DNA of 64,000 bases from JAAEUB01 sp964550345. Lineage in GTDB: Bacteria; Pseudomonadota; Alphaproteobacteria; Rhodobacterales; Rhodobacteraceae. The DNA lies in the NCBI GenBank assembly GCA_964550345.1, contig CAZJYZ010000001.1:62001-126000 (forward strand), read 5' to 3'. A model generated the notes under the pieces. The model saw only the letters and a list, made by a program, of their open reading frames with translations. It ran no database searches and was not told where the DNA came from. Below, piece after piece: positions 26,153 to 34,636 of this stretch. Position 1 is the first letter of the stretch, and each line of letters opens with the position of its first letter. The position numbers and the translations under genes were made by a program.

Positions 26153-27346
26153 TTGAAATCCGGTATCATCACGCTCGTTCTGGCTTATGTCCTAAGCCAG
26201 TTTTACCGCGCCTTTCTGGCGGTCATGACTCCTGTGCTGGCGACGGATCTGGGCGCCAGTGCCGGGGACCTGTCGCGCGCCTCAGGATTGTGGTTTCTGG
26301 TCTTCGCGCTGATGCAAATACCTGTGGGCTGGGCGCTGGACTATATCGGGCCGCGCCGGGTGGCTGCCTTGCTTTTGGCATTCGGCGGCGGTGGCGGGGC
26401 AGGTGTGTTCGCCTTGGCGACCACACCGGGGCATATTCAGGTGGCAATGGTGCTGATAGGCATCGGTTGCTCGCCTGTTCTTATGGCGTCCTATTATATT
26501 TTTGCCCGCATCTATAGCCCGCAGATTTTCGCCACGCTGGCAGGGGCTGTTATCGGTATCGGGGCTCTGGGGAATATAGCCGGTTCCCTTCCGATGGCCT
26601 GGGCTGTCGATGCGTTTGGCTGGCGCGAAACCATGGCAGGTCTGGCAGGGATCACGCTTTTTGTAGCAGGTGCAATCTGGATTTTGGTCCAGGATCCTCC
26701 CAGTGTGCAGAGCAAGGGCGTGAAGGGATCCTTGTTTGACCTTCTTAAAATCCCTGCCCTATGGGTAATCCTGCCTCTGACAACAGTTAATTATACTGCG
26801 GCTGCGGGATTGCGCGGGTTGTGGGCGGGGCCATTTCTTGAGGATGTATACGGTCTGGATGTCTCGGGTATTGGAGCGGTGACGCTGGTTATGGGGCTGG
26901 CGATGGTGATCGGCAATTTTGCCTATGGACCGCTTGACCGGGTGCTTGGTACGCGGAAATGGGTGGTATTCACCGGAAATATCCTGTTGGTCGCTTGCCT
27001 GCTTGCCCTTTGGGCTGCACCGGAAATCGGCCTGTGGCAAATAACGGCACTTTTGGCCGCCATCGGGCTTTTCGGCGCAAGTTACCCGATGATCGTCGCC
27101 CATGCCCGCAGCTTTATCGCGCCGCATCTGGTGGGGCGCGGAGTCACTTTGATCAATATGTTTTGTATCGGCGGGGTTGGCCTGTTCCAGTTTGCCAGTG
27201 GCAGTATTTTTTCATCGGCAAAAGCTGGCGTAGCAACAGGAGCGACCAGCGTGGCCGCACCCTACCAGATGGTGTTTTTGTTCTTCGCCATACCTACCCT
27301 GTTGGGCTGCATGGCCTACCTGTTCAGCCAGGACAGAACGGACTAA
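26153..27346 (+). CDS. MFS transporter
   Basis: 397 residues, about 12 hydrophobic segments starting GIITLVLAYVLSQFYRAFLAV. Between TM2 and TM3 is the MFS loop motif variant GWALDYIGPRRV, and the second half has YGPLDRVLGTRK. Substrate unknown. The TTG start at 26153 follows AAAGGAC; the frame is open further up to 26036 but that part is hydrophilic and overlaps the marR promoter. Its TAA stop is formed by the first bases of repeat copy B. Confidence 0.85.
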   Translation: MKSGIITLVLAYVLSQFYRAFLAVMTPVLATDLGASAGDLSRASGLWFLVFALMQIPVGWALDYIGPRRVAALLLAFGGGGGAGVFALATTPGHIQVAMVLIGIGCSPVLMASYYIFARIYSPQIFATLAGAVIGIGALGNIAGSLPMAWAVDAFGWRETMAGLAGITLFVAGAIWILVQDPPSVQSKGVKGSLFDLLKIPALWVILPLTTVNYTAAAGLRGLWAGPFLEDVYGLDVSGIGAVTLVMGLAMVIGNFAYGPLDRVLGTRKWVVFTGNILLVACLLALWAAPEIGLWQITALLAAIGLFGASYPMIVAHARSFIAPHLVGRGVTLINMFCIGGVGLFQFASGSIFSSAKAGVATGATSVAAPYQMVFLFFAIPTLLGCMAYLFSQDRTD

Positions 27347-27458
27347 AGCGTTTCGAAATTAACTTGAGACACAAGTTTATTTCGAAGCGCCCACACCATT
27401 GATAGGTTTCGAGCGTTTCGCCAAAACCCTGAATCAGGCTTTTCGCGAAACGCTTTAG
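27343..27458. repeat. Structured dispersed repeat, copy B, with 13-bp terminal inverted repeats
   Basis: CTAAAGCGTTTCG (27343-27355) and CGAAACGCTTTAG (27446-27458) are perfect inverted termini. Inside are two hairpins: 27349-27366 with 27372-27389, and an imperfect 19-bp arm 27412-27430 with 27436-27454. Bases 27349-27404 match copy A at 41 of 56 positions. The element fills the whole gap between the convergent MFS and helicase genes and its ends provide both TAA stops. It may also terminate transcription from both sides. Confidence 0.75.
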
Positions 27459-28801
27459 GCCGCCGATCTGGCGCGCTGACGCTGGCGCCGTTTTTTGCGT
27501 GCAACCGTTTTGCCCGAGGGCTTGCCGGGTTTGCCTTGCGCATAGCCGGGTTTGCCGGACGGTTTGCCTGATGCATTTGCTGGTTTCGAGCCACGTGGCG
27601 GACCTGATCGGCGCCGTTGACCCCCTCCACCACCACCGCGTTTGCCGCGAGGTGCCGGTTTTTCTTCCTCCGGACGTTCACCGCCAATCACAGGGATGGA
27701 AATCTTCATGATCTTCTCGATCTGTTTGAGCAGCCCAATCTCAACGCCTGCAACAAACGAGATGGCATCGCCATCAGCCCCGGCGCGCGCTGTGCGGCCT
27801 ATGCGGTGAATATAGTTTTCGGGCACTTCCGGCAGGTCGAAGTTGTAGACATGGCTGACACCGGGAATGTCGATGCCACGCGCGGCAACATCCGTGGCCA
27901 CCAGAATACGCGCATCCCCATCCTTAAAGGCCTTCAGGGCACGCTCCCGCTGGCCCTGGCTTTTATTGCCGTGGATCGACACGGCGTTAAAACCTGCCGC
28001 CACGAGTTCCTTCATCAGTTTTTCCGAACCGTGTTTGGTGCGCCCAAATACCAACGCCAGCCCTTCGGGCTCGGCTGCCAAATGCTCTTTCAGCAGCCGG
28101 ATTTTGTCGGCCCGGCCTTGTGCCCAGTGAATGCCCTGCGTGATCTTATCAGCCGCCTTGCCGGGCTTGGCAACTTCAATGCGCACCGGGTCGTCCAGAT
28201 ATGCTGACGAAAGTTCGGCCATTTGCTTGGGCATCGTTGCAGAAAAAAGCATGGTCTGGCGCGGGGTGCCCAGCGCCGGGGCGATGCGGCGCAGCGCATG
28301 GATAAAACCCATATCCAGCATCTGGTCGGCTTCGTCCAGCACCAGAAAAGTGGCGCTGTCCAGCAGCACCGCGCGCCGGTCCATCAGGTCAATCAGACGC
28401 CCCGGTGTTGCCACCAGAATGTCAGTTCCACGCGACAGAAACTGGATTTGTTTATTGATCGAGGCACCGCCAACCACCGTATGGACCTTCATCCGTGTGC
28501 CCTGCACATAGAGTTTCAGGTTTTCTGCGATCTGGTTCACCAGCTCGCGGGTCGGGGCCAATATCAGAGCCTTGACCGTCTTTGGTGCCGGTTTTCCCTC
28601 ATGGCTCAGCAGCTGATGGATCAACGGCAGGCCAAAAGCGGCGGTTTTACCGGTGCCGGTCTGGGCCAGCCCCATCACGTCGCGCCCTTCCAGCACCAGC
28701 GGGATCGCCTTGAGCTGAATGGGTGTCGGGTTTTCGTAACCGGCTTTGGTCACGGCATTCAGAATTTTCGGGTCAAGCCCGAGGTCTTCAAACTTAGTCA
28801 T
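27455..28801 (-). CDS. DEAD/DEAH-box ATP-dependent RNA helicase (RhlE-like)
   Basis: 448 residues from ATG 28801. Motifs: PTPIQLKAIP (Q motif), AQTGTGKTAAF (I), PTRELVNQI (Ia), VATPGRLIDL (Ib), DEAD (II), SATM (III), VATDVAARGIDIPGVSHVYNFDLP (V) and YIHRIGRTARAG (VI). A low-complexity Gly/Arg/Pro/Lys-rich tail of about 65 residues follows, common in RhlE helicases that remodel ribosomal or mRNA structure. Eight in-frame codons upstream of the ATG are unlikely to be translated. A long untranslated leader is suspected. Confidence 0.93.
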   Translation of the reverse strand: MTKFEDLGLDPKILNAVTKAGYENPTPIQLKAIPLVLEGRDVMGLAQTGTGKTAAFGLPLIHQLLSHEGKPAPKTVKALILAPTRELVNQIAENLKLYVQGTRMKVHTVVGGASINKQIQFLSRGTDILVATPGRLIDLMDRRAVLLDSATFLVLDEADQMLDMGFIHALRRIAPALGTPRQTMLFSATMPKQMAELSSAYLDDPVRIEVAKPGKAADKITQGIHWAQGRADKIRLLKEHLAAEPEGLALVFGRTKHGSEKLMKELVAAGFNAVSIHGNKSQGQRERALKAFKDGDARILVATDVAARGIDIPGVSHVYNFDLPEVPENYIHRIGRTARAGADGDAISFVAGVEIGLLKQIEKIMKISIPVIGGERPEEEKPAPRGKRGGGGGGQRRRSGPPRGSKPANASGKPSGKPGYAQGKPGKPSGKTVARKKRRQRQRARSAA

Positions 28802-29149
28802 ATTATACTTTCTGGCACGCAACATGGCGTGCCGCTGTCATGCGGGTCCGGACCGCTTACGCGGCCCTGTCTTTGCGGTTGCGGCGGAAACCTCGCGTAT
28901 GGGCCTCATGCCCATCCGCCGATCCGGCCGTCAGTACCCCCGCGTGAATTGGGAACCTGTGTAATGTGCGCATTGGCACAATCTGCTCATCCCGCCCTAG
29001 GCATTTGATGCCTGACTGCTCACGCGGCAGCGGCTTGGGATGGCGCTCTATTTCAGGCTGCGGCGTTTAAGTCAACAATAAACACTTCCCCCCCGCGCCG
29101 CCGTGGGCTATCAGGCGCGCGTCGTAAGAGGCACGTTTGAAGGAGAGCC
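28802..29149. other. Gene-free region between helicase and asd; probable long helicase leader
   Basis: 348 bases with no credible gene. On the minus strand, TTGACT (29075-29070), 17 bases, then AATAGA could be a promoter, giving a helicase leader of about 240 bases. The leader contains perfect small hairpins: GGCACGC-CATGTT-GCGTGCC (28833-28814), immediately upstream of the start region, and AGGCAT-CAA-ATGCCT near 29000-29014. The asd side holds only its ribosome site AGGAGA (29141-29146). Confidence 0.4.
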
Positions 29150-30175
29150 ATGATGGGCTACAAAGTTGTTGTTGTCGGGGCCACAGGTAATGTTGGCCGT
29201 GAAATGCTGAATATTCTGGACGAGCGCCAGTTTCCGGTTGATGAGATTACCGCGCTGGCCAGCCGCCGGTCGCTGGGCACCGAGATCACCTTTGGCGACA
29301 CGACATTGAAGACCAAGGACCTTGATACGTTCGACTTTACCGGTTGGGACATCGCCTTTTTTGCTGTCGGATCAGATGCGACTAAAAAGTACGCGCCGGT
29401 TGCGGCGGCTGCAGGCTGCGTGGTGATCGATAATTCATCGCTTTATCGCTATGACCCCGACGTGCCGTTGATTGTGCCTGAGGTGAATGCAGGTGATATC
29501 CACGGCTATGCCAAGAAAAACATCATAGCCAACCCCAATTGTTCGACCGCGCAGATGGTGGTGGCTCTGAAACCGCTGCATGACCGCGCCCGTATTAAAC
29601 GCGTTGTGGTTTCTACTTACCAGTCAGTATCCGGCACGGGTAAAGACGCCATTGACGAGCTGTGGAACCAGACCAAGGGCATGTATGTGCCCGGGCAGGA
29701 AGTTGACCCCTCGGTCTATCCAAAGCAGATCGCTTTCAATGTCATCCCCCATATCGACAGTTTCATGGAAGACGGCACCACCCGTGAAGAATGGAAGATG
29801 GTAGCGGAAACCAAGAAAATCGTAGACCCCAGCATCAAGGTCACCGCGACCTGTGTGCGGGTGCCGGTGTTTGTTGGCCACGCGGAAGCGGTGAATATCG
29901 AGTTCGAAGACTTCCTGGACGAAGACGAAGCCCGCGATATCCTGCGCGAAGCACCGGGTATTCTGGTGGTCGATAAACGCGAGGATGGCGGCTATATCAC
30001 GCCGGTTGAATGCGTTGGAGACTTCGCTACTTTCATCAGCCGTATTCGTCAGGACAGCACGATTGAGAACGGCCTGAACCTGTGGTGTGTCTCGGACAAC
30101 CTGCGCAAGGGTGCCGCCCTGAACGCCGTGCAAATTGCCGAAGTTCTGGGGCGTGAAGTCCTGAAGAAGGGGTAA
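29150..30175 (+). CDS. asd: Aspartate-semialdehyde dehydrogenase
   Basis: 341 residues: VVVVGATGNVGREML NADP loop near the N-terminus, NPNCSTAQMV with the catalytic Cys, and CVRVPVFVGHAEAVNIEF with the substrate Arg and catalytic His. It makes aspartate semialdehyde for lysine/diaminopimelate, threonine and methionine. AGGAGA precedes; ATG 29150 or the next ATG (29153) may be used. Length is standard. Confidence 0.95.
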   Translation: MMGYKVVVVGATGNVGREMLNILDERQFPVDEITALASRRSLGTEITFGDTTLKTKDLDTFDFTGWDIAFFAVGSDATKKYAPVAAAAGCVVIDNSSLYRYDPDVPLIVPEVNAGDIHGYAKKNIIANPNCSTAQMVVALKPLHDRARIKRVVVSTYQSVSGTGKDAIDELWNQTKGMYVPGQEVDPSVYPKQIAFNVIPHIDSFMEDGTTREEWKMVAETKKIVDPSIKVTATCVRVPVFVGHAEAVNIEFEDFLDEDEARDILREAPGILVVDKREDGGYITPVECVGDFATFISRIRQDSTIENGLNLWCVSDNLRKGAALNAVQIAEVLGREVLKKG

Positions 30176-30306
30176 GCCCCGCGGGTTAGCCCTTAGCGGA
30201 TACAAGCAAATTCATTTGTCCGGCACCGGTCGCATGTCTGTGCGCCTCGCCGGGCAGTTTCATTCGGAGCGCCGGGTTATGGTTGCCTGAAAGACAGTGC
30301 CAAGGC

Positions 30307-31254
30307 TCAGATCGTTGCCCAGAAATACCGCACCAGATGAAAGAACACTGGTGCTGCGAAAACCACGCCGTCCAGCCGATCGATAAATCCGCCCTGCCCT
30401 GCCACCAACTGGCCCCAGTCGCGCACGCCTTTGTCGCTTTTTATAGCGGACATGACCAGTGAGCCAAAAAGGCCGGTCGCGGTGATAATCATGCCAAGCA
30501 GCGCCGTTATAATCGGTGAAAACGGTGTCATCCACCACATGCCCGCACCCAAAACGGCCCCCGATGCAATGGCGCCTGCCATGCCTTCCCATGTTTTTGA
30601 GGCAGACAAGGTGGTGGCAACCGGGGTGCGCCCCCAAAGCTGGCTCCAGACATATTGCAGAACATCGGTTATTTGCACGAGGATCACCAGAAAGGCGATC
30701 AGCAGGATATGTTTGCCTTCAAAGCCGGGTATATCCAAAGACAACAGCGCCGGGACATGGCTGGCGGCATAGACACAGATCATCAGGGCCCACTGGCTTT
30801 CACTGACCCGTTTGAGGAAATGGTCTGATCCGCCCCTCACCACGGACAGAACCGGCAAGTACAGGAAAGCATAGACCGGTATGAACACCGAATATATCCG
30901 GTACCAATCCATATAAACCATCACATATTGCAGCGGCAGGATAAAGAAAAACGCCGCCATCAGCGCCCAATGGTCGGCATATGATTTGGCCGTCAGGGAC
31001 AAAAATTCGCGTAAGGCCGCGAATGAGATGATGCCAAAAAGGATCACCACGCCCCCGCGCCCTCCCAGCATTGCCAATGCTAAAAGTGCGGCAATTGCCC
31101 ACCACGCGCCGATCCGGGCCGCCAGGTTCTCGACCATTGGGTTGGAACCGTCCGGTGACAAGCGCGCGCGCAGGAGTGCGGCCAGCGCCCATGAAAGGAC
31201 CAGGATCAGAAAGACTCCGTTCAGGAGCAGATTGAATTCGGCTCCGGCGTTCAC
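30307..31254 (-). CDS. CdsA-like phosphatidate cytidylyltransferase family protein
   Basis: 315 residues with about eight membrane helices and the CTP-transferase C-terminal region. The family signature region reads SAIKSDKGVRDWGQLVAGQGGFIDRLDGV: the usual SxxKR is KS, the KD is RD, and HGG is QGG, while the final DRxD is kept. This fits the YnbB-like branch rather than housekeeping CdsA. It would make CDP-diacylglycerol or a related activated lipid in the inner membrane. It overlaps the plsC-like gene by 4 bases, suggesting coupled steps of lipid synthesis. Confidence 0.75.
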   Translation of the reverse strand: MNAGAEFNLLLNGVFLILVLSWALAALLRARLSPDGSNPMVENLAARIGAWWAIAALLALAMLGGRGGVVILFGIISFAALREFLSLTAKSYADHWALMAAFFFILPLQYVMVYMDWYRIYSVFIPVYAFLYLPVLSVVRGGSDHFLKRVSESQWALMICVYAASHVPALLSLDIPGFEGKHILLIAFLVILVQITDVLQYVWSQLWGRTPVATTLSASKTWEGMAGAIASGAVLGAGMWWMTPFSPIITALLGMIITATGLFGSLVMSAIKSDKGVRDWGQLVAGQGGFIDRLDGVVFAAPVFFHLVRYFWATI

Positions 31255-31925
31255 GCGCTCTCTCCTGACATCGCCAGCAATGCCGCTTCAGCCCGCGTTA
31301 AAAAGGCCTTTTTGTTTTCCCCCCGCGCCCGGTGCAGGGGCGCACCAAAACTAACCGAGCAGATCAGCGGCAGCGGCACAATTTCACCTTTCGGCATGAC
31401 GTGGTTAAGGTTTTCGATCCAGACGGGGACAAGGTCAACTTCTGGCCGCGCCCGGGCAAGATGATAGAGCCCGGTCTTGAAAGGCAAAAGCTTGTCTGGG
31501 CCCATGTTGCGCTTGCCTTCGGGGAACAGGATCAGGCTGGATCCCTGATCCAATGCCTGCGCCATCAGCTCCACCGGGTCGGCGGGGCGGGTTTCAGGAT
31601 TTCGGTCTATCAGTATGGCACGAAACACGTCCCGCCCGGCAAAGGCTCGTATCTTCGATTTGAGCCAATAGTCACTAGCTGCAACCGGGCGGGTACGGGC
31701 GCGCAAAGCTGCGGGTAAAACGGTCCAGACCAACACAAAATCTGCGTTCGACGTGTGGTTGGCGAAATAAACCCTTTGGCGCTGGATTGGCTCGATGCCC
31801 ACCCAATTGACCCGCGCAGCAGTTAGAAACCGTGTAAAAAGCGCGATAGCATTACCGGTAATATGTGCCGCAACTGCCTTGGCCTTTCGCCCGGCAAATC
31901 TCAGCAGCACCGCGGGCCTCACCAT
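31251..31925 (-). CDS. 1-acyl-sn-glycerol-3-phosphate acyltransferase family protein (PlsC-like)
   Basis: 224 residues. The HX4D catalytic motif is NHTSNAD and the glycerophosphate-binding motif is FPEGKRNMG (EGTRS in classical PlsC). A hydrophobic N-terminal stretch suggests membrane association. It would acylate lysophosphatidate to phosphatidate, which the CdsA-like enzyme encoded 4 bases overlapping downstream could activate. The variant motif and the pairing point to a specialised lipid branch, as in ynbB/ynbC-type loci (inference). Confidence 0.78.
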   Translation of the reverse strand: MVRPAVLLRFAGRKAKAVAAHITGNAIALFTRFLTAARVNWVGIEPIQRQRVYFANHTSNADFVLVWTVLPAALRARTRPVAASDYWLKSKIRAFAGRDVFRAILIDRNPETRPADPVELMAQALDQGSSLILFPEGKRNMGPDKLLPFKTGLYHLARARPEVDLVPVWIENLNHVMPKGEIVPLPLICSVSFGAPLHRARGENKKAFLTRAEAALLAMSGESA

Positions 31926-31952
31926 GCCCGCACTTTGCCTTCTAGAGGGGCC

Positions 31953-32609
31953 CTAAACCGCAACAAATCCACCGCTATCGGCGTCGAAATATTCCAGACC
32001 GCCTTCGCCAATATCGTTCCAAAGACCGTGCAGGGACAAGACCTCGTCTTCAACCGCCTGACGCACGAAAGGGAAAGTCATCAGGTTTTGCAAGGATACC
32101 AGTACAGCCTCGCGCTCCAGATCACACAGCTCAATCTCCTTTTCCGGTCCTCCCAAACGTTCAAAACCGGGACGTAGAAGCTCTATCCACCGTCCGACAA
32201 AGCTGGTTTCTTCGGCAAGTTCCGGAGCATCCCCCTTGCACATATCGTGGAACCCTTTCACGCCACCGCAGCTTGAATGGCCAAGAACAATAACATGCGC
32301 GACTTTAAGCGCCGTCACCGCGTACTCCACTGCTGCCGAGGTGCCGTGATGGGTGCCATCGGGCTTGTAGGGAGGCACAAGATTGGCAATGTTACGATGA
32401 ATGAAAAACTCGCCCTGATCGGCGCCAAAAATCGCCGTCACATGAACACGTGAATCACAGCACGAGATTATCATGGCGCGTGGATGCTGACCCTCGTCAG
32501 CCAAGCGACGATACCATGCCTTGTTCTTGGCATAGGCAGTGGCTTTCCAGCCTTGATACCGGTTTACCAGATAATCCGGCAAAGGCTGAGCGTATTTCAT
32601 TTGTTTCAC
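31953..32609 (-). CDS. Beta-class carbonic anhydrase
   Basis: 218 residues. Zinc ligands lie in CCDSRV (Cys, with Asp-Arg dyad) and in VLGHSSCGGVKG (His and Cys). TSAAVEYAVTALK is the conserved helix between them. It hydrates CO2 to bicarbonate, which carboxylases need. GTG 32609 or ATG 32600 can start; AAGGGATG upstream slightly favours 32609. Divergent from the interrupted gene at 32752. Confidence 0.92.
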   Translation of the reverse strand: MKQMKYAQPLPDYLVNRYQGWKATAYAKNKAWYRRLADEGQHPRAMIISCCDSRVHVTAIFGADQGEFFIHRNIANLVPPYKPDGTHHGTSAAVEYAVTALKVAHVIVLGHSSCGGVKGFHDMCKGDAPELAEETSFVGRWIELLRPGFERLGGPEKEIELCDLEREAVLVSLQNLMTFPFVRQAVEDEVLSLHGLWNDIGEGGLEYFDADSGGFVAV

Positions 32610-32751
32610 GTGTTAACATCCCTTTGGTTATTTCCATTTTAGCTGTAATTTCCGTGAAATTCGAGTGATTTTTACTGTTGGTTGAAACCATTTTTTCAGA
32701 GCTTGCCCGCAGGATGATCCCGCGCATGGGGCGTGAATATGGGGTGAGATC

Positions 32752-33132
32752 TTGGGTAAGATTGAATATTTGAGGCTTGAAGAACAGGTACGGCTGGACC
32801 GTGACCAGTTAGAGGTTCTGATCTTGCAGTTGGGAGCAGCCGGGGCAGATCAGTTAGTATCACATGCGATGGAGGAAATGGCTGTTCTGCTGGCCAAGGT
32901 GTAAAGGTCCCATAATGTTGGCGAGCTGGACGAAGTGCTTGAAGGTGTCAAAAATATTGTCGCGATCGCACAGCAAATTGGCATGACCACGCTGGCCCGG
33001 GTTGGCCGCGACGTCATTTCTTTGATACCGGGATTTGACAGCGCCGCATATTGCGCCGCCCTCGCCCGTCTGGTGCGAATTGGCGAAGGCTCTCTGGTGG
33101 CCGTTTGGGATTTGCAAAATATGTCGGTCTGA
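32752..33132 (+). pseudogene. Conserved small protein gene interrupted by an in-frame TAA
   Basis: TTG 32752, preceded by GGGGTGAG, opens a frame of 126 codons to TGA 33130 with one TAA at 32902-32904. The first 50 codons give KIEYLRLEEQVRLDRDQLEV and a helical stretch. The 75 after the stop give LDEVLEGVKNIVAIAQQIGM and end VAVWDLQNMSV. The whole reads as one all-helical protein of about 126 residues, a type I have seen as uncharacterised in Rhodobacteraceae, apparently with a Glu, Gln or Lys codon changed to TAA. A GTG at 32935 could restart translation of the second half, but without a clear ribosome site. Confidence 0.6.
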
Positions 33133-33250
33133 TGTCTGGCGCGGGCTGGGCTGGTTGTTCAAAAGCACCTTTTCTTGCGGCTTGGGGTTTCCTTGCTTGC
33201 AGTGCGCGTGTTCGGGGTTAATCTGGTCTTTGACCTAATCTGAGGCTGCC

Positions 33251-34636
33251 ATGACCTGCACTTTTGCCCCCGCCACCGATCCTGCCTTGCCACTATTCGT
33301 CATACCCACCGATGGGCTGGACGGATTTCTTGATAATCAGGATGACCGGACCCGGCGCTGGATCACAGCCAGCGGCTTTACTCCGAAACTCGGCAAAGTG
33401 CTGGTTGTACCTGGCGCGGATGGTGCCCCGTGCATGGGTTTGGTGGGCTACGGCGACAAAGCGGCGCGAAAACGTACCCGGTTTGCGCTGGCCGGGGCAC
33501 GCACCTCTCTGCCTGCCGGGAACTGGCGACTGGAGAACAACCTTAAACGCACAGAACTGGCCGAGGCTGCCCTTGGCTGGTTATTGGCAGGCTACAGGTT
33601 TGACCGCTACAAAGAAATGCCGGAAACCAAAGCGCAACTGCAAGCCCCCAAGGGCGTCGATGCAGCAAAAATTAAGGCGATTGCGGCGGGTGAGTTTTTA
33701 ACCCGTGACCTGATCAACATTCCTGCCTCGGATATGGGTCCAGACGAGTTGGAAGCAGCAACACGTGATCTGGCGGACACTTTTAAGGCAAAGGTCAAAA
33801 CCATCCGCGGTGCAGCCTTGTTGCAGGAAAACCTGCCGATGATCCACGCCGTCGGTCGTGCCTCGGACAAAGAACCGCGGCTGGTAGACATGCGTTGGGG
33901 CAATGAGGGCCCTGCCCTGACCCTTGTGGGCAAAGGCGTTTGCTTTGACACGGGCGGGCTTAATCTCAAACCCGGCGCGTCCATGGGGTTGATGAAAAAG
34001 GATATGGGCGGTGCGGCAGCGGTGCTGGGACTGGCGCGCATGATCATGGCGCTGAAATTGCCCTTGCGCCTGCGCGTGTTGATCCCCGCTGTCGAAAACT
34101 CGGTTTCCGCGGGCGCCATGCGACCCGGCGACATCCTGACCAGCCGCAAGGGCCCGTCGGTTGAGATCAACAATACAGATGCCGAAGGGCGGCTGGTGCT
34201 GGCCGACGCCCTGACAATGGCGGATGAGGAAAACCCGGATCTGATCGTGTCGATGGCAACCCTGACCGGTGCGGCACGGGTCGCCGTCGGCCCCGATCTG
34301 GCACCGTTTTACGCCACGAAGGATAAACTGGCGAAGGCCCTGACAAAAGCAGGTAAAAAGCAGCGCGACCCCCTGTGGCAGATGCCCTTCTGGGACCCCT
34401 ATGAAGCGATGATTGAACCGGGCATTGCTGACCTTGATAACGCCCCCAAAGGGGGTTTTGCCGGGTCGATCACTGCCGCCCTTTTCCTGCGCCGCTTTGT
34501 CACCGAAACCCCGGCCTACGCACATTTTGATATTTACGGCTGGCAACCCAAAGCCGCCCCGGCACGCCCCGTCGGCGGCACGGGTCAGGGCACGCGCGCA
34601 ATCCTCGCGGCCTTGCCAAAACTGCTGAAGTTATGA
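33251..34636 (+). CDS. Leucyl aminopeptidase family protein (peptidase M17)
   Basis: 461 residues. The catalytic domain has VGKGVCFDTGGLNLKPGASMGLMKKDMGGAA, which carries the metal-binding Asp and active Lys, and NTDAEGRLVLADAL, the M17 signature with the second metal Asp/Glu and Arg. It removes N-terminal residues from peptides in the cytoplasm. GAGG precedes the ATG. The stop overlaps the start of the NlpC/P60 gene (ATGA), so the two are coupled; peptide recycling from cell-wall fragments is plausible. Confidence 0.92.
   Translation: MTCTFAPATDPALPLFVIPTDGLDGFLDNQDDRTRRWITASGFTPKLGKVLVVPGADGAPCMGLVGYGDKAARKRTRFALAGARTSLPAGNWRLENNLKRTELAEAALGWLLAGYRFDRYKEMPETKAQLQAPKGVDAAKIKAIAAGEFLTRDLINIPASDMGPDELEAATRDLADTFKAKVKTIRGAALLQENLPMIHAVGRASDKEPRLVDMRWGNEGPALTLVGKGVCFDTGGLNLKPGASMGLMKKDMGGAAAVLGLARMIMALKLPLRLRVLIPAVENSVSAGAMRPGDILTSRKGPSVEINNTDAEGRLVLADALTMADEENPDLIVSMATLTGAARVAVGPDLAPFYATKDKLAKALTKAGKKQRDPLWQMPFWDPYEAMIEPGIADLDNAPKGGFAGSITAALFLRRFVTETPAYAHFDIYGWQPKAAPARPVGGTGQGTRAILAALPKLLKL

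Noticed and set aside
28799..28807. TATAAT abutting the helicase ATG as a promoter -10 element
   Set aside because: It would place transcription start inside the coding sequence and has no matching -35; probably chance.
28223..29008. 261-codon open frame on the plus strand over the helicase 5' half
   Set aside because: Antisense shadow of a strongly conserved DEAD-box gene, without ribosome site or recognisable domain.
24104..32904. Possible reassignment of TAA as a sense codon, suggested by two in-frame TAAs
   Set aside because: Many intact genes here end in TAA at the expected place (rluB, recR, asd, the MFS and helicase genes), so TAA is a normal stop; mutation or sequence error is simpler.
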